A DNA stretch of 16,034 bases from Christensenella sp. UBA4379 (GTDB lineage Bacteria > Bacillota > Clostridia > Christensenellales > Aristaeellaceae): assembly GCA_002391225.1 (NCBI GenBank), contig DGRV01000050.1:1-16034 (forward strand), given 5' to 3'. Every line of letters starts with the position of its first letter. Position 1 is the stretch's first letter. A program made the translations under genes and the position numbers. The notes below the pieces were generated by a model that was not told the DNA's origin, did not search any database, and saw only the letters and a list, made by a program, of their open reading frames with translations. Below, piece after piece: positions 7,109-13,326 of this stretch.

Positions 7109-7167
7109 AACTTTGAATTTCCTTGCTTGGTTAAAATGTAACGGCTTTGTTCGTTCATGTTTTAATC

Positions 7168-7196
7168 TTGTGTTAGTAAGATTTTTATGGTATAAT
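7168..7196 (+). promoter_or_regulatory. Promoter of the toxin-antitoxin pair
   Basis: Perfect -10 TATAAT at 7191-7196, with a weak -35 TTGTGT at 7168-7173 and 17-base spacing. A CCATC-TT-GATGG dyad at 7201-7212 lies at the expected transcription start and is a candidate site for autorepression by the antitoxin. Confidence 0.7.
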
Positions 7197-7226
7197 AAGG
7201 CCATCTTGATGGAAAGGGTGTTATCT

Positions 7227-7487
7227 ATGCCGCAGATTATTCCGATTAAGGACTTGAAGGATACTTCAGGCATTTCTGAGTTATGCCATAGTACCAAAGA
7301 ACCGATCTATATCACCAAAAATGGCTATGGAGATATGGTTCTCATGAGTATAGAGCTGTTTGAAGAGCAGCGCAAAAAATGGGAAATGTACAGCGAAATA
7401 GAGCTGTCAGAAGAACAGATCGCTCAGGGAAAAACAAAAAATGCAAAGGATGCGCTGGCGTCAGTGAGGCAAAAGTATGGATTATGA
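7227..7487 (+). CDS. Antitoxin, RelB/Phd-YefM-like
   Basis: An 86-residue partner of the downstream RelE/ParE-type toxin. The N-terminal part, MPQIIPIKDLKDTSGISELC, followed by PIYITKNGYGDMVLMSIELFEEQ at about 26-48, has the Phd/YefM layout: a DNA-binding N-terminus with the K-N-G-x-G-D-M-V-L-M strand, then a helix. The acidic C-terminal part (SEIELSEEQIAQGKTKNAKDAL) would wrap and neutralise the toxin. The frame is open further upstream, but ATG 7227 has GGAAAGGG at 7211-7218 with 8-base spacing and lies downstream of the TATAAT box. Its 3' end overlaps the toxin start by 11 bases, so the two are translated together. Base composition is far lower in GC than the flanking genes, suggesting transfer. 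Confidence 0.88.
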   Translation: MPQIIPIKDLKDTSGISELCHSTKEPIYITKNGYGDMVLMSIELFEEQRKKWEMYSEIELSEEQIAQGKTKNAKDALASVRQKYGL

Positions 7488-7788
7488 GTTGATTATTTCA
7501 GAACGAGCCGATGAACTGACAGAACGTCTGGTGGCTTATCTTCTGAATAATCTGAACAATCCCGGCGCTGCTGCGCATTTTCTGGATGAGCTCGATGCAA
7601 TCTATGATCGATTGATCAATAATCCATATCAGTTCCCTGATAGTCCGGATGAATACCTGTTCCTGCGCGGATACCGCGAAGCATTGTTAAAAACCATGCA
7701 GTACAAGGTGATTTACCGTATTGAAAATCAGCAAGTTCTGATCGTTGGTGTATTTCATACGCTTGAAGACTACAGACGGAAAGTATGA
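7477..7788 (+). CDS. Toxin, RelE/ParE superfamily
   Basis: A 103-residue toxin of the ParE/RelE fold. It begins with the typical strand MDYELIISERADE and two long helices (ADELTERLVAYLLNNLNNP, AAAHFLDELDAIYDRLINNP). It then carries the C-terminal sheet with LRGYREALLKTMQYKVIYR, and ends VLIVGVFHTLEDYRRKV, the family's closing V-x-x-x-x-H motif with basic residues. Whether it cleaves mRNA on the ribosome (RelE) or poisons gyrase (ParE) cannot be decided here. It overlaps the antitoxin gene by 11 bases and has GTGAGG just upstream. The gene is full length with no internal stop, so the pair is probably functional. Confidence 0.88.
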   Translation: MDYELIISERADELTERLVAYLLNNLNNPGAAAHFLDELDAIYDRLINNPYQFPDSPDEYLFLRGYREALLKTMQYKVIYRIENQQVLIVGVFHTLEDYRRKV

Positions 7789-7829
7789 TGTGTAGATTTT
7801 GAAATTTCCTTTCCATGGAGGGAATGTAC

Positions 7830-7913
7830 ATGTTGTTGAGCCAAGCGGACAAAGATCTGATTGAATTTGCTGAAAATGCTATCAGGGAAAACTATGATAC
7901 CATACTTCCATAG
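7830..7913 (+). pseudogene. Truncated N-terminus of a cytidine-deaminase-like protein
   Basis: A strong ribosome-binding site (GGAGGG, 7-base spacing) precedes ATG 7830, but the frame stops at TAG 7911 after 27 residues. The peptide begins MLLSQADKDLIEFAENAI and continues RENYD. This resembles the first helix of bacterial cytidine/blasticidin-deaminase-like proteins, which carry on into an H-x-V-G-A strand and the HxE / PCxxC zinc site. Those parts are absent here: downstream sequence is unrelated and soon merges with the opposite-strand MerR remnant. It is therefore a 5' gene fragment left after a deletion or rearrangement. Family identification rests on a short stretch and is tentative. Confidence 0.45.
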
Positions 7914-7983
7914 TTCCAATTGTGGCACGCTGTTTTCCAATTGCTCTGCCTTTGCCCAAGAAGGAATCTGAGGCATACGTTTA

Positions 7984-8142
7984 CTTATTCTTCGTATGCT
8001 CTGCTCAAAATAATCGCTCTTCCTCATAGTACCTGTAACCAGTTCACTCATCGACTTTTGCCAGCTTTTATAGATCGATGCGATGATCATAGTGCGGCGC
8101 TTGGGTGCTGCCTCCACATAACTTTGTGAATCCCTGGATGAT
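7984..8142 (-). pseudogene. Decayed MerR-family transcription regulator
   Basis: Reading the minus strand from 8142 in one frame gives IQGFTKLCGGSTQAPHYD at 8139-8086, then HRIDL, a stop at 8070-8068, KLAKVDE, a stop at 8046-8044, then TGYRYYEEERLF and a stop at 8007-8005. This is the MerR winged-helix N-terminus (consensus like I-x-E-F-A-K-L-C-G-V-S-x-x-T-L-x-Y-Y-D-x-I-x-L-L, then K-V-D-x-x-T-G-Y-R-Y-Y) with several substitutions and three in-frame stops. A GAGGAGG site at 8147-8142 lacks a usable start codon after it. The C-terminal effector domain is not recognisable. The gene is clearly dead. Its promoter is still readable upstream. Confidence 0.75.
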
Positions 8143-8155
8143 CCTCCTCGATGTC

Positions 8156-8186
8156 ATGGTATCATTACACTGAGGTGAAAGGTCAA
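8156..8186 (-). promoter_or_regulatory. Relict MerR-type promoter with 19-base spacer
   Basis: On the minus strand a -35 TTGACC (8186-8181) and a weak -10 TACCAT (8161-8156) are 19 bases apart, the long spacing typical of MerR-controlled promoters. The spacer holds the near-dyad TTTCAC-CTCA-GTGTAA. It would have been the autoregulated promoter of the decayed MerR gene. Confidence 0.6.
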
Positions 8187-8340
8187 GCGATTTTTTCTTT
8201 TCTTTGTTGGAAACTATTTTTAATATTTCACTGACGCAGCAAAAGATTTAAAGCCAAGCTAAATAGTATTTGGTAATTCTCTCCCAACTCAACTACTATA
8301 CACGATGACTGGCCCTTATGTCCAGGATGGAAAAACGTAT

Positions 8341-8399
8341 AAAAAAAGCCAGCCGGCAGCGGGAAACCTCATGAAGAGGAAGCACCGCTGCCGGCTGGC
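8341..8399 (-). terminator. Intrinsic terminator of the GH4 gene
   Basis: Perfect 15-bp stem, 8348-8362 with 8385-8399, containing a small inner CCTC/GAGG stem, followed on the minus strand by seven T residues (A run at 8341-8347). It lies 42 bases beyond the end of the GH4 gene. Confidence 0.95.
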
Positions 8400-8440
8400 C
8401 GTTTACTGATCTATTGTATCTGTGTATCAATCTTCCGAAC

Positions 8441-9835
8441 TCAGGCGAACCACTCAACTGGGAGCCACTTGCGCTGGTTTTCCAGCATGTCGTCAAACAG
8501 CTTCTGGGCGTCGGCGACGGGGACGGAGGCCATCTGCGGGTCGTTCAGGAAGGTGGTAAAGCCGAGCTTCCGGTCGCAGGTCAGGGCCGCTGTCAGGGTG
8601 TTTTCCTGGTTGTAGACGTGGCGGGCGACCAGGGGCAGAATGTTCTGCGGCATGGGGCCGGCATAGAGGGGCTCGATGCGGTTCAGGCCGAAGAGGGCGT
8701 TGGTTTCCACCACGCTGCCCAGGGGGAGATTCGGGATCTGGCCGCGGTTGGGCACGTTCACGTTGCTCACCAGGTCGCCCAGGCCCAGCAGGGCTTTGAG
8801 CAGCAGGTGTCCCTCTTCTCCGGAGGGCTTCAGCTTGATTTCCTCCTTCCCGCTGATCAGGTCGTCCGAGCGGCGCAGGCGGCGGCCCAGGTCCTCAATC
8901 CGCCAGGAGACGGGGGTCAGGCCGAATTTCCAGCTGGCGACGGTTTCCGGGTTGCGGGTATACCAGGGGGCGGTGAACTCCGCCAGGTGGCGGTCGCCGG
9001 CGGCGGCGATGGCCCCGTAGCGCAGGAAGAGGTCGAACTTCACCCGGTGGGCGCAGTTAAAGAAGGAGTTCATCCAGTTGTCGTCCGGCCCCTCGCTGAA
9101 GCCGGTTTCGGCGTATTTCCTGGCAAAGTCCGCGTACAGGGGCATCAGGTCGACGCCCTTCCAGGAGGCGCTGGTCAGCCAGGTGAAGTGGTTGATGCCG
9201 GTGACGGTGGTGTACAGCTCCTGCCGTTTGACGTCCGGCACGCCCAGGGTTTCCCGGATCATCGCACACAGGAGCTTCTGGGTGCCGAACACCTCGTGGC
9301 AGCAGCCGAAGGCCTTGATGCCGGGGAAGACGTGGTACAGCGTGCGCACGCACAGGGACATGGGGTTGGTGTAGTTGATCACCCAGGCGTCCGGCGCGAA
9401 GTCGCGGATGGCCTCGCCGATCTCCACGAACATGGGGATCGTCCGCATGGCCCGCATGAAGCCGCCGGCCCCCACGGTGTCGCCCACGGGCTGATATACG
9501 CCGACCCGCTCGGGCAGGTGGACGTCGGACCGCATTTCCTCAAACGTGGCCGGAAGGATGGAGATGACCACGAAATCCGCCCCGGTCAGGGCCTCTTTCA
9601 GAGAGGAGCTGACTTCATAGCGCCAGCGGGATACGGCGTCCTGGTGGGCGCTGATTTTGTTTCCGATGATTTCGTTGCGCTCCGCGGCAGAACGGTCGAT
9701 ATCGTACAGTCGGACCGTGCCGCACAGGTCCGGATCCATCGCCAGGTCTGTCATGAAACCCCATGCCCAGCCGCGGCTGCCGCCGCCGACGTAAGCAACC
9801 TTCAGGTTCTGAGCCCTTTTCTGCGTGTCGTTCAT
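8441..9835 (-). CDS. lplD: GH4 family alpha-galacturonidase (LplD-like)
   Basis: An NAD- and Mn-dependent glycosidase of family GH4; the closest remembered relative is Bacillus LplD, which releases galacturonic acid from alpha-galacturonides. The 464 residues match the family. The nucleotide-binding loop YVGGGSRGW is at 15-23. DVHLPERVGVYQPVGDTVG (104-122) and NYTNPMS (154-160) resemble LplD closely. The metal ligands are Cys179 in CCHEVFG and His216 in GINHFTW. The GDRHLAEF and LVSNVNVPNRGQIPNLP blocks also follow LplD. The frame extends 61 codons upstream, but that would cross the promoter; ATG 9835 follows AAAGGA and gives the expected N-terminus. It is transcribed alone from a near-consensus promoter and ends at a strong terminator. 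Another alpha-linked uronide or galactoside substrate is possible. Confidence 0.9.
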   Translation of the reverse strand: MNDTQKRAQNLKVAYVGGGSRGWAWGFMTDLAMDPDLCGTVRLYDIDRSAAERNEIIGNKISAHQDAVSRWRYEVSSSLKEALTGADFVVISILPATFEEMRSDVHLPERVGVYQPVGDTVGAGGFMRAMRTIPMFVEIGEAIRDFAPDAWVINYTNPMSLCVRTLYHVFPGIKAFGCCHEVFGTQKLLCAMIRETLGVPDVKRQELYTTVTGINHFTWLTSASWKGVDLMPLYADFARKYAETGFSEGPDDNWMNSFFNCAHRVKFDLFLRYGAIAAAGDRHLAEFTAPWYTRNPETVASWKFGLTPVSWRIEDLGRRLRRSDDLISGKEEIKLKPSGEEGHLLLKALLGLGDLVSNVNVPNRGQIPNLPLGSVVETNALFGLNRIEPLYAGPMPQNILPLVARHVYNQENTLTAALTCDRKLGFTTFLNDPQMASVPVADAQKLFDDMLENQRKWLPVEWFA

Positions 9836-9869
9836 GGTTGGAAGGTCCTTTCTTGAGTGTGATATGTTC

Positions 9870-9897
9870 ATTATACCGGAATTTGAGTGTTTTTCAA
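9870..9897 (-). promoter_or_regulatory. Promoter of the GH4 gene
   Basis: On the minus strand, -35 TTGAAA (9897-9892), 16-base spacer, perfect -10 TATAAT (9875-9870). It drives the GH4 gene, whose start codon lies 34 bases downstream. Confidence 0.8.
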
Positions 9898-9921
9898 TAC
9901 CGAAACGGAGGTTTTGACAGG

Positions 9922-9958
9922 AAAGCGGTTTGACATTTTCCGCTTTTGTCCGTACAAT
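9922..9958 (+). promoter_or_regulatory. Promoter of the MATE gene with overlapping inverted repeat
   Basis: TTGACA at 9930-9935, 17-base spacer, TACAAT at 9953-9958. A 7-bp inverted repeat, AAAGCGG (9922-9928) and CCGCTTT (9940-9946), spans the -35 box with an 11-base gap and is a good candidate operator. A further TTGACA occurs at 9914-9919. The promoter is divergent from that of the GH4 gene. Confidence 0.75.
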
Positions 9959-9995
9959 AGGCGGGACATTTATTCCGCTAACGAGGTAGTTTCGT

Positions 9996-11381
9996 ATGTT
10001 CAGAAGCCTGATCGGCACCAGAAAGTTTTACCGCTCCGTGCTCACGCTGCTGATTCCCATCGTGGTCCAGCAGTTCATCACCAATTTCGTGTCCCTGCTG
10101 GACAACGTGATGGTGGGACGGCTGGGCCGGGAAGCCATTTCCGCGGCCTCCATCGCCAACTCCGTGCTGATGGTGTTCATGCTGAGCGTGTTCGGCGGGA
10201 TCAGCGGCATCAGCATCTTCGGGGCCCAGTTCTACGGCAAGGGAGATATGGACGGCATGCGCCATACCTTCCGGCTGAAGATCATGTTCAGCGTCCTGGT
10301 GTCGGCGGCGGCCATCGCGGTGTACCTGCTGTTCGGGGAAGGCTTTATCCAGGCCTTCCTGCAGGGCGAGAGCAACGGGGGCGACCTGGCGCTGACCCTG
10401 GAGGGCAGCGTGGGCTACCTGCGCGTGATGCTGGTTGGCCTGCTTCCATTTGCGGTGGTGCAGGTGTACGCCAGCACCCTGCGGGAGTCCGGCGAAACCG
10501 TCGCCCCGATGATCGCCGGTATCTGCGCCATCCTGACCAACCTGTTCCTTAACTGGGTGCTGATCTTCGGCCATTTGGGCGCGCCGGCCCTCGGGGTCCG
10601 CGGCGCGGCCATCGCCACGGTGATCTCCCGCTACGTGGAGCTGTTGGTGGTGGTCGTCCATGCCCACCGCCATACGGACAAATATCCCTTCATGAGCGGG
10701 GTGTACAGCAGCCTGCATGTGCCCCGGGCGCTGATCCGCCGGGTGCTGCCGACGGCGTCCCCGCTGATGGTCAACGAGATTCTCTGGTCCCTGGGCATCA
10801 CCTTCATCAACCGGTTTTATTCCACCCGCGGGCTGAACGCCGTCACCGCCCTCAACATCAACGGCACCGCCTGGAACCTGTTCTGCGTGATCATGTTCGC
10901 CATGGGCAGCGCCGTCTCCATCATGGTGGGCCAGCGCCTGGGGGCGGGAGAGATCGAGGAGGCCCGGGACGTGGACCGGAAGCTCATTTTCCTCACGGTG
11001 GCCATGCACGTGGTGATCGGGGCGCTGATGATCGCCGCCTCCCCCTTCATCCCGCTTTTGTACGAGGTGGGGGAGGACGTCCGGGCCCTGACGAGCCGCC
11101 TGCTGGTGATCGCCGGCCTGGCCCTGCCGATCCATTCCTTCGCCCACGTGACCTATTTCACCATCCGCTCCGGCGGGCAGACGATGATCACCTTCCTCTT
11201 TGACGCCGTGTACACCTGGGTGGTGACGGTGCTGCTGGCCTGGGCCCTGTGCACCTATACGGACTGGCCGGTGGAGAAGATCTATTTCTGCGTCCAGTTC
11301 ATCGACGTGATCAAGCTGGTCATCGGCCTGATCATGCTCCGGTCCGACTTCTGGGCCAAAAACGTGGTGAACGACGTCTGA
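9996..11381 (+). CDS. MATE family efflux transporter
   Basis: A 461-residue, 12-helix inner-membrane exporter of the multidrug and toxic compound extrusion family, expected to use a sodium or proton gradient. The N-terminal repeat shows the typical IPIVVQQFITNFVSLLDNVM then VGRLG-x-EAISA at about 20-50 and a GAQFYGKGD stretch near 75-84. The second repeat carries the matching P-x-x-x-NEI-LWSLG, then STRGLNAVTALNI, and GQRLGAGEIEEAR. The length is normal and there is no break. ATG 9996 has AACGAGG about 10 bases upstream and a near-consensus promoter. The substrate cannot be told from sequence. Divergence from the GH4 gene could mean shared control, but MATE genes occur in many unrelated settings. 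Confidence 0.92.
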   Translation: MFRSLIGTRKFYRSVLTLLIPIVVQQFITNFVSLLDNVMVGRLGREAISAASIANSVLMVFMLSVFGGISGISIFGAQFYGKGDMDGMRHTFRLKIMFSVLVSAAAIAVYLLFGEGFIQAFLQGESNGGDLALTLEGSVGYLRVMLVGLLPFAVVQVYASTLRESGETVAPMIAGICAILTNLFLNWVLIFGHLGAPALGVRGAAIATVISRYVELLVVVVHAHRHTDKYPFMSGVYSSLHVPRALIRRVLPTASPLMVNEILWSLGITFINRFYSTRGLNAVTALNINGTAWNLFCVIMFAMGSAVSIMVGQRLGAGEIEEARDVDRKLIFLTVAMHVVIGALMIAASPFIPLLYEVGEDVRALTSRLLVIAGLALPIHSFAHVTYFTIRSGGQTMITFLFDAVYTWVVTVLLAWALCTYTDWPVEKIYFCVQFIDVIKLVIGLIMLRSDFWAKNVVNDV

Positions 11382-11408
11382 CCAGGGAAATGGTTCCGCC
11401 TTCTAAGC

Positions 11409-11441
11409 CTCCCGCGGCGTGTTTCCCGCGGGAGTTTTCTT
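11409..11441 (+). terminator. Intrinsic terminator after the MATE gene
   Basis: Perfect 9-bp stem (11409-11417 with 11426-11434) followed by TTTTCTT. Its T-tract runs directly into the -35 box of the next promoter. Confidence 0.85.
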
Positions 11442-11469
11442 GACATCCGGGGAAACGGTACGGTATAAT
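11440..11469 (+). promoter_or_regulatory. Strong promoter of the secreted 203-residue protein gene
   Basis: TTGACA at 11440-11445 and TATAAT at 11464-11469, 18 bases apart; both boxes are perfect. The leader to the start codon is about 70 bases. The -35 box shares two bases with the upstream terminator's T-tract. Confidence 0.85.
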
Positions 11470-11546
11470 ATTTCCAGCAAAAAGAAAAAACCTAACCGAT
11501 GGATGGCGCGATGATTTTTGAATAGGAAAAAAGGAAGGTGGAACTC

Positions 11547-12158
11547 ATGAAAAAGCTACTGTCTGCGCTGCTGTGTGCCGCTGTGCTGATTTCCTGCGTC
11601 CTGGCCTGCGCCGAGGGAACCGTCTTTGACGACAGCGTGTTTGCCGGGAAGAAGGGCTATACCGCCGGGGAGGACGGCAGCTGGTCCTATGTCCGGGGCG
11701 GGGAGTTTCCCTATCCCGGGTTTGTGATCGCGGTCAGGATCTCCGTTTCCGGGAAGCGCGGCGAAAGCGCCGGCGTTCCCCGGCTGGAGGTGGCCCTGCT
11801 CAAGAAAAAGGGCTCCGACGAGGCGGGGGCGGCGGTCTCCGGCGTGACCTTCTATACCGGCCAGAAGGCCTACGCTTACGGGAACATGGAGCCGGGCACG
11901 CCCTATGCCAGCGTGCCGCTGTTCGCCCAGGGAAAGGAGCTGATAGAGGCCTTTGCCAAAGCCACCGACCTGACCGTGCGGGTGTATTACAACAACGGAC
12001 AAAAGAGCGTGTACGACATCAGCAATTACTTCCGCTCCGAGCTGTCCGCCATGGCCAAGGACCTTCTGAACGCCGATTACTGGTCCGCCCTGACGGACGC
12101 GGACGGCCAATGGGCGGCCGCGGAAGAGGCCTGCCCCTTAAAGGTAAGCAAACAATAA
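11547..12158 (+). CDS. Secreted protein of unknown function, 203 residues
   Basis: Not recognised. A clear signal peptide (MKKLLSALLCAAVLISCVLACAEG) is present: lysines at 2-3, a hydrophobic core at 4-19 and a probable signal peptidase I cut after Ala-Cys-Ala (residue 22). The VLAC sequence could alternatively act as an imperfect lipobox at Cys21. The mature part is mixed, with alternating strands around 57-69 (FVIAVRISVSG), 79-86, 98-111 and 140-157, suggesting a beta-rich extracellular domain, then a helical C-terminus. No catalytic motif is visible. The frame opens at GTG 11538, but ATG 11547 with AAGGAAGGTGG 7 bases upstream gives the proper signal peptide. It has its own consensus promoter, implying strong expression. 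Confidence 0.8.
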   Translation: MKKLLSALLCAAVLISCVLACAEGTVFDDSVFAGKKGYTAGEDGSWSYVRGGEFPYPGFVIAVRISVSGKRGESAGVPRLEVALLKKKGSDEAGAAVSGVTFYTGQKAYAYGNMEPGTPYASVPLFAQGKELIEAFAKATDLTVRVYYNNGQKSVYDISNYFRSELSAMAKDLLNADYWSALTDADGQWAAAEEACPLKVSKQ

Positions 12159-12171
12159 TCCATGGATAAAA

Positions 12172-12210
12172 CACAGCCGCCCGCAGGGCTAAACCTTGCG
12201 GGCGGCTGTG
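12172..12210. terminator. Shared terminator between convergent genes
   Basis: A 17-bp stem with one G-U pair (12172-12188 with 12194-12210), loop CTAAA. On the minus strand it is followed by TTTTAT, so it terminates the minus-strand gene best; plus-strand read-through from the 203-residue protein gene meets the same stem but a poor U-tract. Confidence 0.85.
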
Positions 12211-12222
12211 CTGTTAGGCGCT

Positions 12223-13101
12223 TTAGGGTTCTTCGTTCAGCGTTTCCACGGCGAAGATGAAGACTTCTACAGAGTAGCGGACGGAGGGGTCGTTCCGAAG
12301 TGCGGTGATCTGTTCCTCCAGACCGGCGTCGGTATAGGCCGGGCCGGGGACTTCCTGCTCTTCCAGCAGGCGGAGGGCTTCCTCCGTCAGAGTGCCGCGG
12401 TTCTGGGCGAACAGGGCTTTTTCTTCTTCATTTAAGGCTTCCTGGGCGGCGGAGAGGTTTTGGGCGAAGGCGTCCCGGTCCATGGCCCAGAAGGGATGGG
12501 CCGCGCAGAAGCGGTACAATTCTGTCACGGCCTGGGCCAGCTTCAGGGAAGCGCCGGCCGCGCCCGGCTCCAGCCCGGCCAGGAGCCGGTAATAGCCCGC
12601 CCGGATCTCTTCCGGGGCGGGAGAGGGAAAGCTTTCCCGGCGCAGGGTCATCTGGGCCGCCTGCTCCAGGGCGGAATCCTCCCAGCGCAGGGTGCCGTCC
12701 TCTGTCATGGTGAAGGAGCCTGTGCCGTGATCGTCCAGCAGGCCGGTGTCTTCCGGGTCCGGTTCGCCATTCTGGTCATAGACGTATTCGGCGAGCATGC
12801 CGCCCTCGTAGCGGAGGGCGTTTCCGTCCGCCGTGGCGACGATGTGATAGATGGTGGTTTCCTGGGCCGAGGAAGGCCAGGTCATGAAGGCCACGTAGCG
12901 GTTCGCGCCCGCTTCCTCGCCCATCCGCTCGTCCGGCCAGGCGATCTCGGAGGGCAGGATCACCAGCTCCATGCGGTCAAAGGCCGGGTCCGCCCAGATG
13001 CCGGCAAAGTCCTGTTCCGGGGCGGTTTCTTCCGCCGGGGCGGAAACGCAGGGCAGCAGGGCAATCAAAAGCGCCAGCGCCCAGAGAAGCATTTTTTTCA
13101 T
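12223..13101 (-). CDS. Secreted protein of unknown function, 292 residues
   Basis: Not recognised as a named family. The N-terminus MKKMLLWALALLIALLPCVS, then APAEE, is a signal peptide with a probable cut after Ala23. The N-terminal half (about 31-160) reads like a small beta-barrel of calycin type: DFAGIWADPAFDRMELVI, a Y-VAFMTW strand, T-TIYHIVATADGNALRYEGG, a linker rich in acidic residues, then GTGSFTMTEDGTLRWED. The C-terminal half (about 180-290) is helical and alanine/glutamate-rich. Similar single-domain secreted proteins are common in gut Clostridia but have no known role. The frame extends 16 codons further upstream with no ribosome-binding site; ATG 13101 is chosen for the signal peptide, though its own Shine-Dalgarno is also weak. 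Confidence 0.78.
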   Translation of the reverse strand: MKKMLLWALALLIALLPCVSAPAEETAPEQDFAGIWADPAFDRMELVILPSEIAWPDERMGEEAGANRYVAFMTWPSSAQETTIYHIVATADGNALRYEGGMLAEYVYDQNGEPDPEDTGLLDDHGTGSFTMTEDGTLRWEDSALEQAAQMTLRRESFPSPAPEEIRAGYYRLLAGLEPGAAGASLKLAQAVTELYRFCAAHPFWAMDRDAFAQNLSAAQEALNEEEKALFAQNRGTLTEEALRLLEEQEVPGPAYTDAGLEEQITALRNDPSVRYSVEVFIFAVETLNEEP

Positions 13102-13151
13102 CTGATCAAATGTTCTGTACGGCCGGGAGACCGGCCGCAGAAGCATCATAT

Positions 13152-13180
13152 ATCATACAAACGTAAAAAACAACCGTCAG
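13152..13180 (-). promoter_or_regulatory. Probable promoter of the 292-residue secreted protein gene
   Basis: On the minus strand, CTGACG (13180-13175), 17-base spacer, TATGAT (13157-13152): 4/6 and 5/6 matches to the sigma-A boxes. Confidence 0.5.
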
Positions 13181-13193
13181 CCCAGCGGATCCC

Positions 13194-13222
13194 TTGATTT
13201 TTACAAGCACCCATTTTATAAT
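13194..13222 (+). promoter_or_regulatory. Promoter of the peptidase-like secreted protein gene
   Basis: TTGATT at 13194-13199, 17-base spacer, perfect TATAAT at 13217-13222. Transcription would start near 13229, at the first base of the structured leader. Confidence 0.75.
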
Positions 13223-13227
13223 AAAAC

Positions 13228-13307
13228 CCGCAGCGCGGCTGCCAGGGGAAGGACCCTGGGCGGCAGGGCTGCGGAATACCGTCCCCTGATATCAGCGGGA
13301 GAGGGAC
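13228..13307 (+). promoter_or_regulatory. Structured 5' leader before the peptidase-like gene
   Basis: Two stems fill the leader. Stem 1 has an outer helix, CCGCAGC (13228-13234) with GCTGCGG (13268-13274), and an inner helix 13239-13247 with 13254-13266 carrying a bulge. Stem 2 pairs 13281-13285 with 13303-13307 and contains the palindrome CTGATATCAG (13286-13295). The Shine-Dalgarno AAAGGAGA (13316-13323) is outside both. It matches no riboswitch consensus I can recall. It could stabilise the mRNA or be an unclassified cis-regulatory RNA. Confidence 0.5.
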
Positions 13308-13326
13308 GCCTGGACAAAGGAGACCT

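Larger units (their letters stand above)
7789..8340. other. Low-GC stretch holding only gene remnants
   Basis: No intact gene is supported across these 550 bases. They contain a deaminase N-terminal fragment (plus strand) and a stop-ridden MerR gene with its old promoter (minus strand), listed separately. From 8187 to 8340 I see only AT-rich sequence with no convincing frame, repeat or RNA. An open minus-strand frame at 7770-8117 is an out-of-frame by-product of the MerR remnant. Confidence 0.6.

Noticed and set aside
7770..8117. 115-codon minus-strand frame as a possible new gene
   Set aside because: It starts at a GTG without ribosome-binding site and is out of frame with the MerR remnant that explains most of the same bases; no family resemblance is seen in it.
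8414..9856. 480-codon plus-strand frame opposite the GH4 gene
   Set aside because: Shadow frame; the minus strand has the motif-complete GH4 enzyme with promoter, ribosome-binding site and terminator.
9978..11147. 389-codon minus-strand frame opposite the MATE gene
   Set aside because: Same His/Gln/Asp-rich shadow composition; the plus-strand MATE protein explains the sequence.
13228..13307. The leader as a known riboswitch (TPP, c-di-GMP, fluoride, THF, guanidine)
   Set aside because: None of the conserved core sequences of these classes can be found in it.
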